In this document: positions 48,238 to 59,698 of the stretch, piece after piece
Layout: the number at the start of each line of letters is the position of its first letter
How positions within the stretch are numbered: position 1 is the stretch's first letter
Assembly: GCA_016709845.1 (NCBI GenBank)
Contig: JADJMA010000002.1
Span: forward strand, 436,679 to 500,678
DNA length: 64,000 nt
Direction of reading: 5' to 3'
DNA from: Flammeovirgaceae bacterium
GTDB taxonomy: Bacteria; Bacteroidota; Bacteroidia; Cytophagales; Cyclobacteriaceae
Notes under the pieces: model-generated
The model's input: the letters and a program-made list of their open reading frames with translations, nothing else
Told to the model about the DNA's origin: nothing
Databases searched by the model: none
Program-made: the position numbers and the translations under genes

Positions 48238-50939
48238 TGAATTTGCTCACGAGCGAACATATTGATTATATCATTAAGGATTTGAATTATCGCGGCATTT
48301 TTGCTGAGTCGATTCAAGACGAATTAATTGATCATATCTGCACCTCTGTTGAAGCAGAAATGGCGACTGGCAAAAAATTTATTGATGCTTATCACCATAT
48401 TCTAAAATCGTTTGGCCACACAGGTGGTCTGCGCGAAACACAAAAAAAAGTTATACAATCTGAAAACACTAAGTCGAGAAATATGCTTAAAAATTATTTT
48501 ACTATCGCTATGCGCAATTTGCGCAAACATAGTTTCTACACATTTATAAATGTTGCTGGCCTTTCGGTGGGGCTAGCAATTTGTTTTATCATTCTACTAT
48601 TTGTAATTAATGAAACTAGTTATGATAAACATTTTGAGAATGGCAATCGCATTTATCGAACGAAGAGCGAAATCAAGTTTGGTGGCAATCACTATAACAT
48701 GCTGTATGCGCCTCCCATTCTGGCAAGTGCGCTCGTTGCTGAATATCCTGAGGTAGAGGCCGCAATCCGTTTTCGGGAACGAGGCTCCTATTTAGTTAAG
48801 CGAAACATTGACAATATTAAGGAAGACAATGTAATCTGGACAGATAAGGATTTCTTTAAAGTATTTTCTATTCCAGTTATTGCAGGCAATGCAGAAACTG
48901 CACTAGCCGAACCCAATACAATCGCTATTAGTGAAAAGATTGCTGAAAAATATTTTCCTGGTGAAAATGCGTTGGGACAAACCCTTATCCTGGATAATAA
49001 AATGAACATGAAGATTACGGCTATCTATAAAACGTTACCGCAAAACACTCATTTTCATTTCGATATTCTTATTTCAATGGAAGGTTTGGATGAAGCCAAA
49101 AGGCTGGTGTGGTATAGCAATAATTTTCAAACCTATCTTCTACTGCGGTCGGGTGCTGACGCAAAACAATTGGAAAGCAAATTCACGGAGTTAGTTGTGA
49201 AGCATGCCATGCCACAAATGGCAGAACTGTTAGGTGGGGATTTTACCATGGAAAAATTTATTGCAGCAGGAAATAAAATGGAATACACACTGCAACCCCT
49301 TTCGGATATTCACTTAAAAAGTTCTTTGCTAGGTGAATTTGAACCCGGCTTTGACATGGCCTACGTATACCTGTTTGTTGCTGTTGCATTATTTATTCTT
49401 ATGATAGCCTGCATCAACTTCATGAATCTTTCTACCGCGCGCTCTGCAAATCGCGCCAAGGAAGTAGGAATACGAAAAGTTATGGGTTCTTTTCGTTCGC
49501 ATTTGATGCGCCAGTTTTTAACAGAATCAATCTTACTAACCTTTGCTTCAATTTTGCTTGCACTGGGTATTGCCTATTTGCTGTTACCATTCTTTAATCA
49601 ACTTTCATTAAGAACACTTTCAATTCCATTTAATCAACCTATGCTTTATCTAATTATAATAGCAGCTGCATTGGGAGTTGGTTTGTTAGCTGGAATTTAC
49701 CCTTCCTTTTTCCTCTCAGCATTTAAACCGGTTAATGTGCTAAAAGGAAATGTTTCATTGGGCATGAAGAGTGGTTTCATCAGAAGTGCTTTGGTGGTTT
49801 TTCAATTTACAATCTCCATTTCGTTGGTAATTGGTACACTCGCAGTAAATCGACAACTTAATTATATTCAAAACAAAAAACTTGGCTTCAATAAAGATCA
49901 GGTAATTGTGATAGAAGATGCGGACGCACTAGGCACCAATCGCACTCCTTTTAAAGATGAAATCATGCGTAGTGGAAAAATGGAAAATGCTACTATGACT
50001 GGTTTCTTACCGGTAAGTGGAACCTGGCGAAATGATAATCCATGGTGGGTAGAAGGTCGTGATCCTGCTGTTCAAGAAAATATGGTGAGCATACAAAATT
50101 GGCGTATCGATTATGATTACATCAAAACGATGGGTATGAATATTAAAGAGGGTCGTGATTTCTCAAGAGACTTTCCTTCCGATTCATCGGCAGTAATAAT
50201 AAATGAAGCAGCGCTAAAATCATTTCGTTTTGATGGTGATCCTATTGGTAGTAAGATTCAAAGTTTTGGCAGTGGCCCTGATGGAGGACCGGACAAGGAT
50301 CATCCTATAAGTCTTACCGTTGTGGGTATTGCCGAGAATTTTCATTTCGAATCATTGAAACAAAATGTTAGCCCGCTTATGATGGAATTAAGTAAACGTG
50401 CCGAAGGCCCCATATCTTTTCGCTTTCAATCTCATAACACTAAAGAAATTATTCAATTGTTGGAGGTCAAATGGAAAGAACTTGCACCAGGCCAACCCTT
50501 CAACTATTATTTTTTAGATGAACGATTCGGGACAATGTATGCTTCCGAAACAAGACTGGGGAAAATTTTTGGGATCTTTTCTATGATCGCGATAGTTATT
50601 GCATGCCTTGGTTTGTTTGCTCTCACTTCTTTTACCGCTGAACAACGCACGAAAGAAATTGGGATAAGAAAAGTGTTAGGTGCTAGTATTAGCAGCATCG
50701 TGCTCTTGCTCTCAAAAGAATTTGGGAAACTTATTCTTATCGCCTTTGCCCTTGCCGCTCCGCTGGCCTGGTACGGCATTGATTGGTGGTTGAAAGATTA
50801 CACATACAAAACCGAGATTGGTGTTGGCTTATATCTGATGGCCGGTATTGTTGCTTTTTTAATTGCATGGTTAACCATGAGTTTTCAATCATTCAAAGCA
50901 GCCAGTAACGATCCGGTTAAGTCGTTAAGGAGTGAGTAA
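48237..50939 (+). CDS. MacB/FtsX-type ABC permease with N-terminal prefix domain
   Basis: 900 residues. Residues 1-75 are a soluble helical prefix (HIDYIIKDLNYRGIFAESIQDELIDHICTS has the pattern). Then two FtsX halves: first membrane helix at about 95-120 (TFINVAGLSVGLAICFIILL), periplasmic MacB domain, core helices with RAKEVGIRKVMGS; second half with TKEIGIRKVLGAS near 805. The end FQSFKAASNDPVKSLRSE is the usual C-terminus. No ATPase is nearby. Likely an orphan permease of the efflux or stress-signalling type controlled by the PadR next to it. Frame intact. Confidence 0.92.
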   Translation: MNLLTSEHIDYIIKDLNYRGIFAESIQDELIDHICTSVEAEMATGKKFIDAYHHILKSFGHTGGLRETQKKVIQSENTKSRNMLKNYFTIAMRNLRKHSFYTFINVAGLSVGLAICFIILLFVINETSYDKHFENGNRIYRTKSEIKFGGNHYNMLYAPPILASALVAEYPEVEAAIRFRERGSYLVKRNIDNIKEDNVIWTDKDFFKVFSIPVIAGNAETALAEPNTIAISEKIAEKYFPGENALGQTLILDNKMNMKITAIYKTLPQNTHFHFDILISMEGLDEAKRLVWYSNNFQTYLLLRSGADAKQLESKFTELVVKHAMPQMAELLGGDFTMEKFIAAGNKMEYTLQPLSDIHLKSSLLGEFEPGFDMAYVYLFVAVALFILMIACINFMNLSTARSANRAKEVGIRKVMGSFRSHLMRQFLTESILLTFASILLALGIAYLLLPFFNQLSLRTLSIPFNQPMLYLIIIAAALGVGLLAGIYPSFFLSAFKPVNVLKGNVSLGMKSGFIRSALVVFQFTISISLVIGTLAVNRQLNYIQNKKLGFNKDQVIVIEDADALGTNRTPFKDEIMRSGKMENATMTGFLPVSGTWRNDNPWWVEGRDPAVQENMVSIQNWRIDYDYIKTMGMNIKEGRDFSRDFPSDSSAVIINEAALKSFRFDGDPIGSKIQSFGSGPDGGPDKDHPISLTVVGIAENFHFESLKQNVSPLMMELSKRAEGPISFRFQSHNTKEIIQLLEVKWKELAPGQPFNYYFLDERFGTMYASETRLGKIFGIFSMIAIVIACLGLFALTSFTAEQRTKEIGIRKVLGASISSIVLLLSKEFGKLILIAFALAAPLAWYGIDWWLKDYTYKTEIGVGLYLMAGIVAFLIAWLTMSFQSFKAASNDPVKSLRSE

Positions 50940-50952
50940 CTTTTGTTACTGC

Positions 50953-53351
50953 TCATTCATATCGTAAGGCCTTCACGGGATTAGCGCGCGCAGATCTTAC
51001 GGTATGATAACTAATCGTGAGCAAAGCTATCGACATGGCAATAGCGCCACCTAACAAAAACAGCAAGGGATTTATTCCAATGCGGTAAGCAAACTGTTGC
51101 AACCAGGCCTGAAGGAAATAGTAAGTGATCGGGCTAATTATTATAAAGGATAAAATAATCAGCCATGCAAAATTACGCGAAAGCAGAAATGTAATCTGAC
51201 CTTCAGTGGCTCCAAGCGCTTTCCTGATTCCTATTTCCTTCGTTTTCTTTCTGTGGTGATAGCCGCTAAACCAAATAAACCCATACACGAAATTAAGATG
51301 GCAAGTCCGGCCATAATGGATACTACCGCACTCATTTGTTTATCCGATTCATACAGCACTTCAAAGTGCTCATCAAGAAAAGAATATTCGAAAGGATAGC
51401 TCGGTACTTGTGTACTCCATAAATCTTTTACTAAAGCAATTGCTTCATCGGTTCGGGCACCATCAATTTTAACCGACAGTTCATCGTACCCCCAATCCGG
51501 ATGCACAACCATTTCCAGTGTGTTTACTTTATAGTGCAGCGAATTAAAGTTGAAATCCTTCACTACTCCTATAATGGTACCCAACGAATCATTGTTGTAC
51601 CAACCATGACCGGCTGGTGTACCAACGGTTTCTTTTAATCCCAACTCTTTGGCGAATGTTTCATTAATTATAAACGCCTTGCCGTTGTCGCTGGCTATCT
51701 CTTTTGAAAAGTCACGGCCATCTTTTAATTGAATACCATACACTTTCAGGTAATCATAATCTACATTCACATTACTTGGCGTAATGTCCATAACTCCGGT
51801 GTCGGCTTTTACTTTAAATCCCCATTGATGAAAGTTATTTCCCAACCGTTGGCCACTTGCTGTTACACCTTTGATTATTGAATTTTTTTAATAACTCTTG
51901 TTTAATCGTCTCGAATTTATCGTTTGCCTCCCGGTTCATCGGCACCAGCATAATTTCATCTTTATTAAAACCAATGTCCGTGTTTTTCATAAACGACAAT
52001 TGTTGAACGACAATCAGTGTGCTCACAATCATGGCTAAGGCTAATCCAAACTGAAGAACAACCAATCCACTTCTAAAAAGAGAACGCCCTTCGCCTTGCG
52101 CGCCACCTTTCAATACCCGCGACATGTTGAAGGAGGTCATATAAAAAGAAGGATAGATTCCCGTAAGGAACCCAAGCGCAATGGTGCCCCCTATAACCAA
52201 TGCGATCATCTGATACTGATTAAAAAAGACCATCAGCGAAAGTTGTCTGCCTATAAGACTATTAAGCATGGGTACGAAGAGTAAATCCAACAACACGGCT
52301 AATACAAGTGACATAAAAGCCAGCAGCACCGATTCGAAAATAAACTGACTGAAGAGTTGCAATTTTTTTGCACCAACAGTTTTCCTCACGCCAATTTCTT
52401 TCCAGCGATGCGAAGCCCGAGCCGTTGTAAGGTTCATAAAGTTTACGCCTGCTATCAACAGAATGAAAACTCCAATGACATAAAACACATCGAGATAACT
52501 GCCATTAAACTTTCGGTAGTTATTATAATCATGCTCAATATCCATTGAACTTAAGTGAACCTGATTAAGAGGCTGCAAGTACAACTTATAGAACGTGTTA
52601 ATATCGGGATCATCCATGTGGCGCGACATGAAGGCTGGAAACTTAGCTTCCATTTCAGGGATATTTGTATTGGGATTTAATACAAAATAGGTGTTTAGCG
52701 AATTTCCGCCCCACTGGTCATTGTATCCTTTATCATCAGCCAGTATGGTTGCCACGGATGATAGCGCTGAGAATTGCAGGTGCGAATTCTCCGGAATATT
52801 TTTTAAGATTCCGGTAATCTTAAACTCCTTTTCCCGCCATGTTAAAGAATTGCCCATGGCTTCCTGGGTGGAAGAGAAAACTTCAATGCTGTCTCTTCCG
52901 TGAGTAGTAATGAATAAGGTTCATTCAATGCGGTGGCTCGGTCACCATCCATCAATTCAAAATCAAAAATCTGCAGAAAGGTGCTATCTACATAAGCAAT
53001 AGAAGGAAGCAATAGTTTCTTGTCTTCCTTCGCCACCAATTGATTTTCGCGATTTATAAATCGTGCATAATTACTTACTTCAGGAAATTCTTTTTGAATT
53101 GCGGGCCCCATGCCCGGCATCGATAAGGCAACTTTCTGTTCATTCGTGCCGGGAAAGTTTTGGATTTCGTCAAGGCGATAGATCGCTTCGCTTTTTGTGT
53201 GGAAAGCATCGAAACTTCGTTCATCTGCGATAAATACATAGATGACAAGGCACGCGGCTAATCCAATAGCCAGACTAAAAATATTAATAAATGCATAAAG
53301 TGGATTCTGACGAATATTCCGCAAAGCAATGGCGTAGTAATTTTTGAGCAT
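50953..53351 (-). CDS. MacB/FtsX-type ABC permease, three frameshifts
   Basis: About 800 codons mended. N-terminus MLKNYYAIALRNIRQNPLYAFINIFSLAIG marks the first FtsX half; coupling motifs HRWKEIGVRKTVGAKK and KKTKEIGIRKALGATE are present. The end is ANPVKALRYE. Frame breaks are near 52850, 51840 and 51245. It converges with the intact permease gene (13 nt between stops) and has no PadR gene of its own. It lacks the N-terminal prefix domain. It should act like the other two permeases in an ATP-dependent envelope complex. Confidence 0.85.
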
Positions 53352-53448
53352 GGCACCAGGGGTTATCTATTCGTATACTCTAATTTTCAATTCAGGTTAC
53401 GAAATAGATTCTTATTCTGAGCTTTTAACAATTATTTACAACCGTCCT

Positions 53449-53508
53449 GGTTTTCAATCATTAAAAGCTGCTGGGGGTAATCCGGTTAAGTCATTAAGAA
53501 GCGAGTAA
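53449..53508 (+). pseudogene. Remnant of a permease C-terminus
   Basis: The plus strand codes GFQSLKAAGGNPVKSLRSE followed by TAA, which matches the end of the intact permease at 50939 (FQSFKAASNDPVKSLRSE). There is no upstream permease frame beyond a short stretch (LLTIIYN). It sits 98 nt upstream of the start of the opposite-strand permease. So a permease gene was once here and was lost or swapped by recombination, leaving its last codons. Confidence 0.7.
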
Positions 53509-53620
53509 GCTATCATTATGCTTACTTATCGATGGATTCTTCGCGACTCCTTTGAATTTAAAATGGTGCGCTTATCTTCGCGATCGAATTATCAAATCCT
53601 AACATCCAAATACTACTATT

Positions 53621-54100
53621 ATGAAAAAATCTATTTTCCTTATTTCGTTCCTTCTTATCGCTGGCTATGCTTCTGCACAAATTTCTAAAGGAACTATTTT
53701 AGCAGGTGCCTCTTCCAATTTAGGTTTTACTTCGGTCTCCCCCGATACCGGTGACAATTACAGTCTCTTCGATTTGAACTTGAAGGGTGGGTATTTTGTA
53801 ATTGACAATGTAGTTGCGGGAGCTAATATCGGCTATCATAAACTTGATACTTACTCATATTCCACGTTCGGAATATTCGGCCGCTATTATTATCAAGGAA
53901 AGTTTTTTGGAGGCGTGGGATTTAACATTAACTCCTATGAAAATAGTGATAGCCAAACCTCGATACCTTTTGAGGTTGGGTATGCGGCTTTTATTAATAA
54001 TAATATTGCTGTGGAGCCTTCTTTAAATTTTAGCATAGGTGAAGATAACAACACTTTTGGGTTGAATGTTGGATTTGCACTCTACTTCAACCGAAAATGA
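53621..54100 (+). CDS. Small outer-membrane beta-barrel protein
   Basis: 159 residues with a signal peptide (SIFLISFLLIAGYASAQ). Eight-stranded barrel pattern: GTILAGASSNLGF, FDLNLKGGYFVIDNVVAGANIGYH, FGIFGRYYYQGKFFGGVGFNI, FEVGYAAFINNNIAVEPSLNF, FGLNVGFALYF as last strand with terminal aromatic residue. OmpA/porin-like fold expected, function unknown. Frame intact. Confidence 0.85.
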   Translation: MKKSIFLISFLLIAGYASAQISKGTILAGASSNLGFTSVSPDTGDNYSLFDLNLKGGYFVIDNVVAGANIGYHKLDTYSYSTFGIFGRYYYQGKFFGGVGFNINSYENSDSQTSIPFEVGYAAFINNNIAVEPSLNFSIGEDNNTFGLNVGFALYFNRK

Positions 54101-54115
54101 TAAACAAAAAAATCA

Positions 54116-55564
54116 TTATGGGTTTGAACCTGTCAACAACTGCTCATAAAACCAGAGGGCGGTTTTATAGCTTTCGAGACTAACACGTTCATCAATTCCA
54201 TGAAAGCCGATGGGGTCGATCATGGGACTAAACTTGATAATGTTGGAAGATACTTCGTCAAAGTAACGTGAGTCCGTAGCGCCAATCATAAGAAAGGGTG
54301 AAGTAAGTAGATCGGCATAGCTGGACTTTATTGCTTTTTCTATTCGTTGATAGCCGCGGCTATTCATTGGTGTAACGGCTGAAGCTTCCGAAAAACCTTC
54401 ACCATAAACACTTATTGTAACGCGGTCATCGGCAATGATCTCTTTTACTTTGTTAATTACTCCTTCGCCTTTATCGCCAGGTAACAATCTAAAATTAATT
54501 GTGGCTGTTGCCAGAGTAGGGATAACATTATCTTTCATGCCCGCCTGAATAATGGTTGGCGCCACGGTGGTTCGTACCATGGCATTGCCCCCCGGCACTG
54601 CTTTCGTAAATACCAACAATCATTCCTTTAAATAACCAGGGGTTGGCAAAAGCCATGCGTTGTACAAAAGGCATCTCAGGTCCAAGACTTTCAATAAATC
54701 CACTCATGGATTCGGAGAAACGCGCTTCAAATGGATTGGCCCTAAGTCTTACGATTGCGTTTGTAAGAATATCAATGGCGGTTTCTGGTGCTGGCATAGA
54801 ACTGTGCCCGCCTGCCTTTTCCACCGACAATCGGATAGACAAGAATCCTTTTTCGGAAGTACCCAGAGTGCAACGGGTTTTGTTATTCCCGGAATTTGAT
54901 TCGAGGTTATAATACCCCCCTCATCCATAACAAACTCTGCTTCTACACCACGCTCTTTCAAAAGTGCCGCAACAGCAATAGCACCGCTGCCGCCAACTTC
55001 TTCATCGTGGCCGAATGAAAAATAAATGGTTTGCTCGGGTTGAAAATTATTTTGCATCAATTTCTCAGCGGCTTCGAGCAAACTAATCAAATTGATTTTA
55101 TCATCGGTGGTACCCCGGCCCCAGATAAAACCATCCCTTATTTCTCCCGCAAAGGGGTCTACAGTCCATAAAGATTCTGTGCCTTCTTCAATGGGCACCA
55201 CATCCTGATGGGCCATAAGCACGATAGGTTTCAATGCTGGATTTTTTCCCTTCCAGGTATAAAGCAGCGTATAACCGTTAACTATTTCGCGCGTGGTCTT
55301 TGCGTGAAAATTTGGATAAGCGCGCTCCAAAAAATTTCTGAAGCCTAAAAACTGTGCGGAGTCAAATTGATTGCGATCTCCATGTGAAATCGTTTTGAAA
55401 GTGAGTGCCTCCTTAAAATGTTGCAACGCAGAAGCTGTAATTTCGGGAGCGGGTTTTGCCTCCACGCGCATTTGTGCAGAGGTTTTTGTAAACGTGTTTA
55501 TCACCAGTACGGCTGATAATAAAACCACCGCCAGTAATACATACAAAAAGAGTTTTTTGATCAT
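54116..55564 (-). CDS. M20 peptidase, carboxypeptidase-S-like, two frameshifts
   Basis: About 483 codons. A signal-anchor (LFLYVLLAVVLLSAVLVINTF) then the metal motifs VLMAHQDVVP, WGRGTTDDK, SFGHDEEVGGSGA (Glu pair), and near the end DSRYFDEVSSNIIKFSP and GIDERVS. The order is that of the CPS1/PM20D1 branch of M20. Frame breaks are near 54840-54880 and 54600. It cleaves a C-terminal residue or N-acyl amino acid in the periplasm or at the membrane. The start lies 11 nt after the end of mqo on the same strand. Confidence 0.83.
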
Positions 55565-55575
55565 GGGTGATTTTC

Positions 55576-57068
55576 CTAAAGGTTAAGCGTGCGGTGCGTA
55601 CGCGCTCTGGTTTTTTCAACTAAATCGTTACTCGCGGAAATCGATTGGCCGAAAGATGGCACCATTTCTTTTAACTTCTCTTTCCATACGGTTGAAGCGC
55701 ATTCTTTTTTAAAACATTTCTGAAGAATTTCGAGCATGACACTGGCCGCTGTTGATGCCCCTGGTGACGCGCCAAGGCGGCAACAGTTCCGTCTTCCGAA
55801 ACAACTACTTCCGTTCCAAACTCGAGTACTCCGCCCTTCTCTTTATCTTTCTTAATTACTTGCACCCGTTGACCGGCTGCTTTCAATTCCCAATCCTCCA
55901 ACTTTGTAAAGGGAACATACTCGCGCAAAGCTGCAAGTCGCTCTTCGGGTGCTTGTCGCACCTGTTCAATTAAATATTTAGTAAGCGTAATGTTTTTTAT
56001 GCCCGCAAAAATCATGGGTAATGCATTATCGGGTCGGATTGAATTCGGTAAATCCATTAACGAACCGTTCTTAAGAAACTTGGTTGAAAATCCCGCAAAG
56101 GGACCAAAAAGTAATTCTCTTTTGCCATCAATAATGCGCGTGTCTATATGGGGTACCGACATAGGCGGAGCGCCAACGGAAGCCTTGCCATAAACCTTCG
56201 CATGATGTTTCGCTATTAATTCTTCATTCAAACATTTTAGCCACAACCCACTTACCGGAAATCCTCCATAGCCATGTCGTTCTTTTATTTCGGCCTTTTT
56301 TAATAGATGCAGTGTAGCACCACCAGCTCCAATGAAAGCAAATTTCGTGTTCACTTCTTTTCTCTTTCCGGTTATCAGATCGCGGATGAACACATCCCAA
56401 CCGCCTTTTCCGTCTGGATCCAAGTCACGCACTCGGGTATTGTAATGAATGGTCACTCCCGGCATCTTTTCAAGTCGGGCAATCATGCCGCGGGTAAGAT
56501 TTCCAAAATTTACATCAGTGCCAATCTCCATACGGGTGGCGGCCACGGGTTGTGATTTTTTCGGCCACGCATAACTAAGGGTATCCATTCCATCATCAAG
56601 TCACGATCTTCCGTGTAAATCATATCCCTGAATAAAGGATTCTGATTCATTAACTCGTAACGCTTCTTTAAGAATTCAACATTCTCTTTTCCCCACACCA
56701 AACTCAGGTGCGGAATTTTAGAAATAAACTCTGACGGATTATTGAAGTATTGTTTTTCAACGAGGTAAGACCAAAACTCTTTGGAGACTTCAAACGACTC
56801 ACCAATTTTAATGGCTTTACTTATATCAACCGAGCCATCTGGTTTTTGAGGGGTGTAGTTTAGTTCACAAAAAGCCGAGTGCCCTGTACCTGCATTGTTC
56901 CAGGCATCAGAACTTTCGGTACCCGCTTCATCCAGGATTTCAAAAAATCTGAATAGTAATTTCTGGATTTAACTCTTTGAGAATAACACCTAACGTAGCG
57001 CTCATTATTCCCGCGCCCATCAGCACTACATCCGTTTTAGGGACGAGCGGTTTGGTTGCCTTTGTCAT
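55576..57068 (-). CDS. mqo: Malate:quinone oxidoreductase, several frameshifts
   Basis: About 497 codons, the usual size. Mended sequence: start MTKATKPLVPKTDVVLMGAG (FAD-binding), then GTESSDAWNNAGTGHSAFCE, LNYTPQKPDGS, MIYTEDRDLMMEWIPLVM, TDVNFGNLTRGMI, FIGAGGATLHLL, GYGGFPVSGLWL and the end KMVPSFGQSI-like with RARTHRTLNL. The GTGHSAFCELNYTP pattern is diagnostic for Mqo. Breaks lie near 56960, 56560 and 55790 at least. It oxidises malate in the TCA cycle and passes electrons to quinone at the membrane. Breaks in such a core enzyme argue for assembly errors. Confidence 0.9.
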
Positions 57069-57232
57069 GAATTAATTTTAAAGCACCCAATTTAGAGTAT
57101 GATTTTGCGGGTTGCAAGCGGTATTAAGAATTTAGCGGGATTTTTAAAATTTATGCCATCCGCAAACGCCCTGTGTCTTTAACCCGCGTGCCACTGTAGT
57201 CGCTCGCACTAGATTCAATGGATAGAAGAGAA

Positions 57233-57275
57233 AAGCTGAAGATTATGTCTCATACTAAAGCATAATCTCCAGCTC
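57233..57275 (-). terminator. Probable terminator
   Basis: Inverted repeat AGCTGAAGATTATG / CATAATCTCCAGCT with one mismatch and a 13-nt loop, 18 nt past the stop of the 57293-57784 gene. Read on the minus strand it is followed by TTTTCTCTTC. Confidence 0.6.
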
Positions 57276-57292
57276 TTGAAAGGGTTCTTCTG

Positions 57293-57784
57293 TTATTTTT
57301 CCTTCTTGGCCATGTTAGCCAACTGGCCATACGTAGGTATCTGCATCATAATCTGTGCTCTGATCTGCGTAAGCAAATAAACCTCTGCTTGAAAAAACTG
57401 GAAAGCAACATTGGCATTCGTTGCCGTCTTTATTTTTTTATAATAAGTTTCAAGTGTTTTTTCCTGATCATTTCGATTGCGGAAATACTGATTGGCCAAA
57501 GAATCGGCTTTGACAGGGCTTAGATTATCATAAGCAAGTACTGTTTTTTCATAAAGCTTTATTCTGGTTACCGCTGTTTTTTTGTTTAGCGTATTGTATT
57601 CATCATAAATTTTCCAAAATGCTACCGAGTCTTTTGCCGAAACCTGAACAAGTTGAGAAATGGCTTCTTTTTTCTGAACGCCCAACAGATTAATCATAGC
57701 TTCTGCTTCAGCATCAGATGTCTGCGCGAACGATACGGAAGTAAAAAGACAAAAGACAGCAATGAGTACATTTTTAGTTTTCAT
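57293..57784 (-). CDS. Secreted helical hypothetical protein
   Basis: 163 residues with a clear signal peptide (VLIAVFCLFTSVSFAQ). The mature part is all-helical and charged (KKEAISQLVQVSAKDSVAFWKIYDEY, DQEKTLETYYKKIK, FQFFQAEVYLLTQIRAQIMMQI). This outline recalls small periplasmic helical proteins of the Spy/CpxP kind, but no LTxxQ motif is seen. Frame intact, with a terminator after it. Confidence 0.75.
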   Translation of the reverse strand: MKTKNVLIAVFCLFTSVSFAQTSDAEAEAMINLLGVQKKEAISQLVQVSAKDSVAFWKIYDEYNTLNKKTAVTRIKLYEKTVLAYDNLSPVKADSLANQYFRNRNDQEKTLETYYKKIKTATNANVAFQFFQAEVYLLTQIRAQIMMQIPTYGQLANMAKKEK

Positions 57785-57889
57785 AGTTAAGGGATTGTTT
57801 ATAGTTTTTCGTTTTAAGTTTATCTTCTTCGGCCTCCACGCATGCGTGCTCCGCAGGTATTCATAAATACCAATTTTGTCGCAAAATAA

Positions 57890-58949
57890 TTAAAAGGCTT
57901 CTCCAATTCTGAAATAAATTCCATAATCATCTTTTCCTACTGCCGCATCAAACCAATATTAATGCCAATGTCGGGAATCATAAGAAAACGAATGCCAGCC
58001 CCGGCTGAAGGAAAGAAAATTCAAATCGGCATCACCTTTATTGACCGGCACAGCCGCACCCGCGAAAAAAACACTTCCCCATTTTTTGTGAAATCTCAAT
58101 CGATACTCCCCTTGAAGAGAATATACCTGATCGCCCCGATACTCTCCCTTGCTGTACCCCTCAATACTTTTCCACCTACAATCGTTTGCGCTTCAAAAGG
58201 AACTTTCCCTAAGGCCGTATTGATGGAAGCTTTATATGCGAAGACGTGACCGGCTTTTTTATGAAAATAATGACTCGCGTCTATATCCAGTTTGGTGTAC
58301 TCAGTGGCACTGCCAAAAGCTTTATCAAACCGATTGATGCGCGCATTAGAATACCAACCGGTTGATGGATTGCTCACATTATCGCGGGTATCATAAGTGA
58401 TAGGAATACCGATAGCATTATAAACCCTGGCGCTATCTGGAGCAACTTCATCTTCAAAGGTGGTTTTTACTTAAAGTGAGTAAACGAAATGCCTGTGTAT
58501 AATCTTCCGTATGTTCTAACGAGCTGCTCGCCATAAAAAAAATTCATCAAAGTAGAGTAGTTGATGAACGACCCCGACATGCCATAATTTTCATTATAGT
58601 ATTGGAAGTTCTGATTTCCCTTTCCGCCTGCCAACACCGTGCGGAAAAGATCCTTCGCGTAATATAATTTACCAAAACCGAAACCGAACCAGGTTTTATT
58701 GGTAGAGATCATTCCGCCCGCACCAACACTGGAAGCTGGAGAGAGAGTATCCAGTTTATTAATTGGAAAATATAACGTGCCGAATGCGCCAAATATGCCG
58801 CCATAACTTCTGTTGTATGTAATGAGAGGAACGGCTGCTACTTTTGGTTTATCGATATACTTGGCAAACTGGGCTTGCGTATCGAAACAGGTAATACTTA
58901 CTACAAGAATGAGAATACCAATTGCCCGGTAGAAAAATCTTTGCCCCAT
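57890..58949 (-). CDS. Outer-membrane surface-antigen-like beta-barrel protein, several frameshifts
   Basis: About 353 codons. Signal peptide (AIGILILVVSITCFDTQAQ), then PLITYNRSYGGIFGAFGTLYFPI, which is the barrel start of many BamA/TamA-like D15 antigens without POTRA domains. Later strands are in other frames: SATEYTKLDIDASHYFHKKAGHV, FEAQTIVGGKVLRGT, and the end GIRFLMIPDIGINIG with DDYGIYFRIGEAF (final Phe). Breaks are near 58470, 58380, 58090 and 57955. It is short for a BamA and has no POTRA, so a small outer-membrane barrel of unknown cargo is likely. Confidence 0.75.
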
Positions 58950-59060
58950 TCCGCCTTCAGCCTTGAGAAGGTAAGTCTAATGAAAAAATCTCTGATCGCG
59001 ATACTATCCAAACCTTTCTTATTAAAAGGGTATTCGATCATGGTTTGAAATTGTTAAGTG

Positions 59061-59698
59061 TTACCAAGGTAAAACTTGTTGGCCCAAAAAAATGTAGATC
59101 ATCCACACAGGCATAATTTCTTGTAAGAGCGACAACATGATGGGCGCCTGAACCAAAGGAAAAATAATGATAAAAAAAATACTATAAAACCGTAAGCCCG
59201 CCATAGTACGATGGTTTACAAGGCTTAATAAATACGCTGAACTTTCTGTAACGTCACGCATATAGCGAATCATGCGCAGGGTGTTACGTTTTGAGATTTC
59301 GTCCCGATAGGTTTCAATGAATGCGAAAATCTCGTTTAATTTTGCTGCAAATTGTTATACCCCGAAATCCGGTGTTCCAATTGTTGCATGAGTTGGTCAA
59401 CCATACTTTTCAAAAACTGCGTAGCTTCTTTCTTTTTCGGATGGCGGTCTTCAGAAATTTGAAAAGAGTAGTACAACGACATAGAACCTCCTTTGAATAA
59501 ACTGAAATATTCCAATGCCCGGTCTCTGCGCTTAAAAGCAGATTGCATAGAAAAATGCAAAGGAAACACAATGCAAATTCCAAACAACAAAAGATCCAGA
59601 TGAAATCTAAGATCGTATGTGACAGCAATGAATGTTGCTGCCTGTGAGATTACGAGGGCTAACAAGGTTCGAAAATTGAAGTAGTAAATAAACTTCAT
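59061..59698 (-). CDS. Polytopic membrane protein, frameshifted
   Basis: The N-terminal part (FIYYFNFRTLLALVISQAATFIAV, LDLLLFGICIVFPLHFSMQ, SAFKRRDRALEYFSLFKGG) and a second part (FYSIFFIIIFPLVQAPIMLSLL, WMIYIFLG) give about four membrane helices with a basic loop between. The frame breaks near 59330. A third frame suggests that the true end runs on with MIEYPFNKKGLDSIAIRDF to a stop at 58901, slightly overlapping the next gene. The plan (helices in pairs, IEYPF near the end) is reminiscent of bestrophin-like channels, but I cannot confirm it. Confidence 0.5.

Noticed and set aside
54116..57068. Real decay of the M20 and mqo genes
   Set aside because: Several single-base slips with intact conserved motifs on each side, in genes of central metabolism, fit sequencing error better than selection-free decay.
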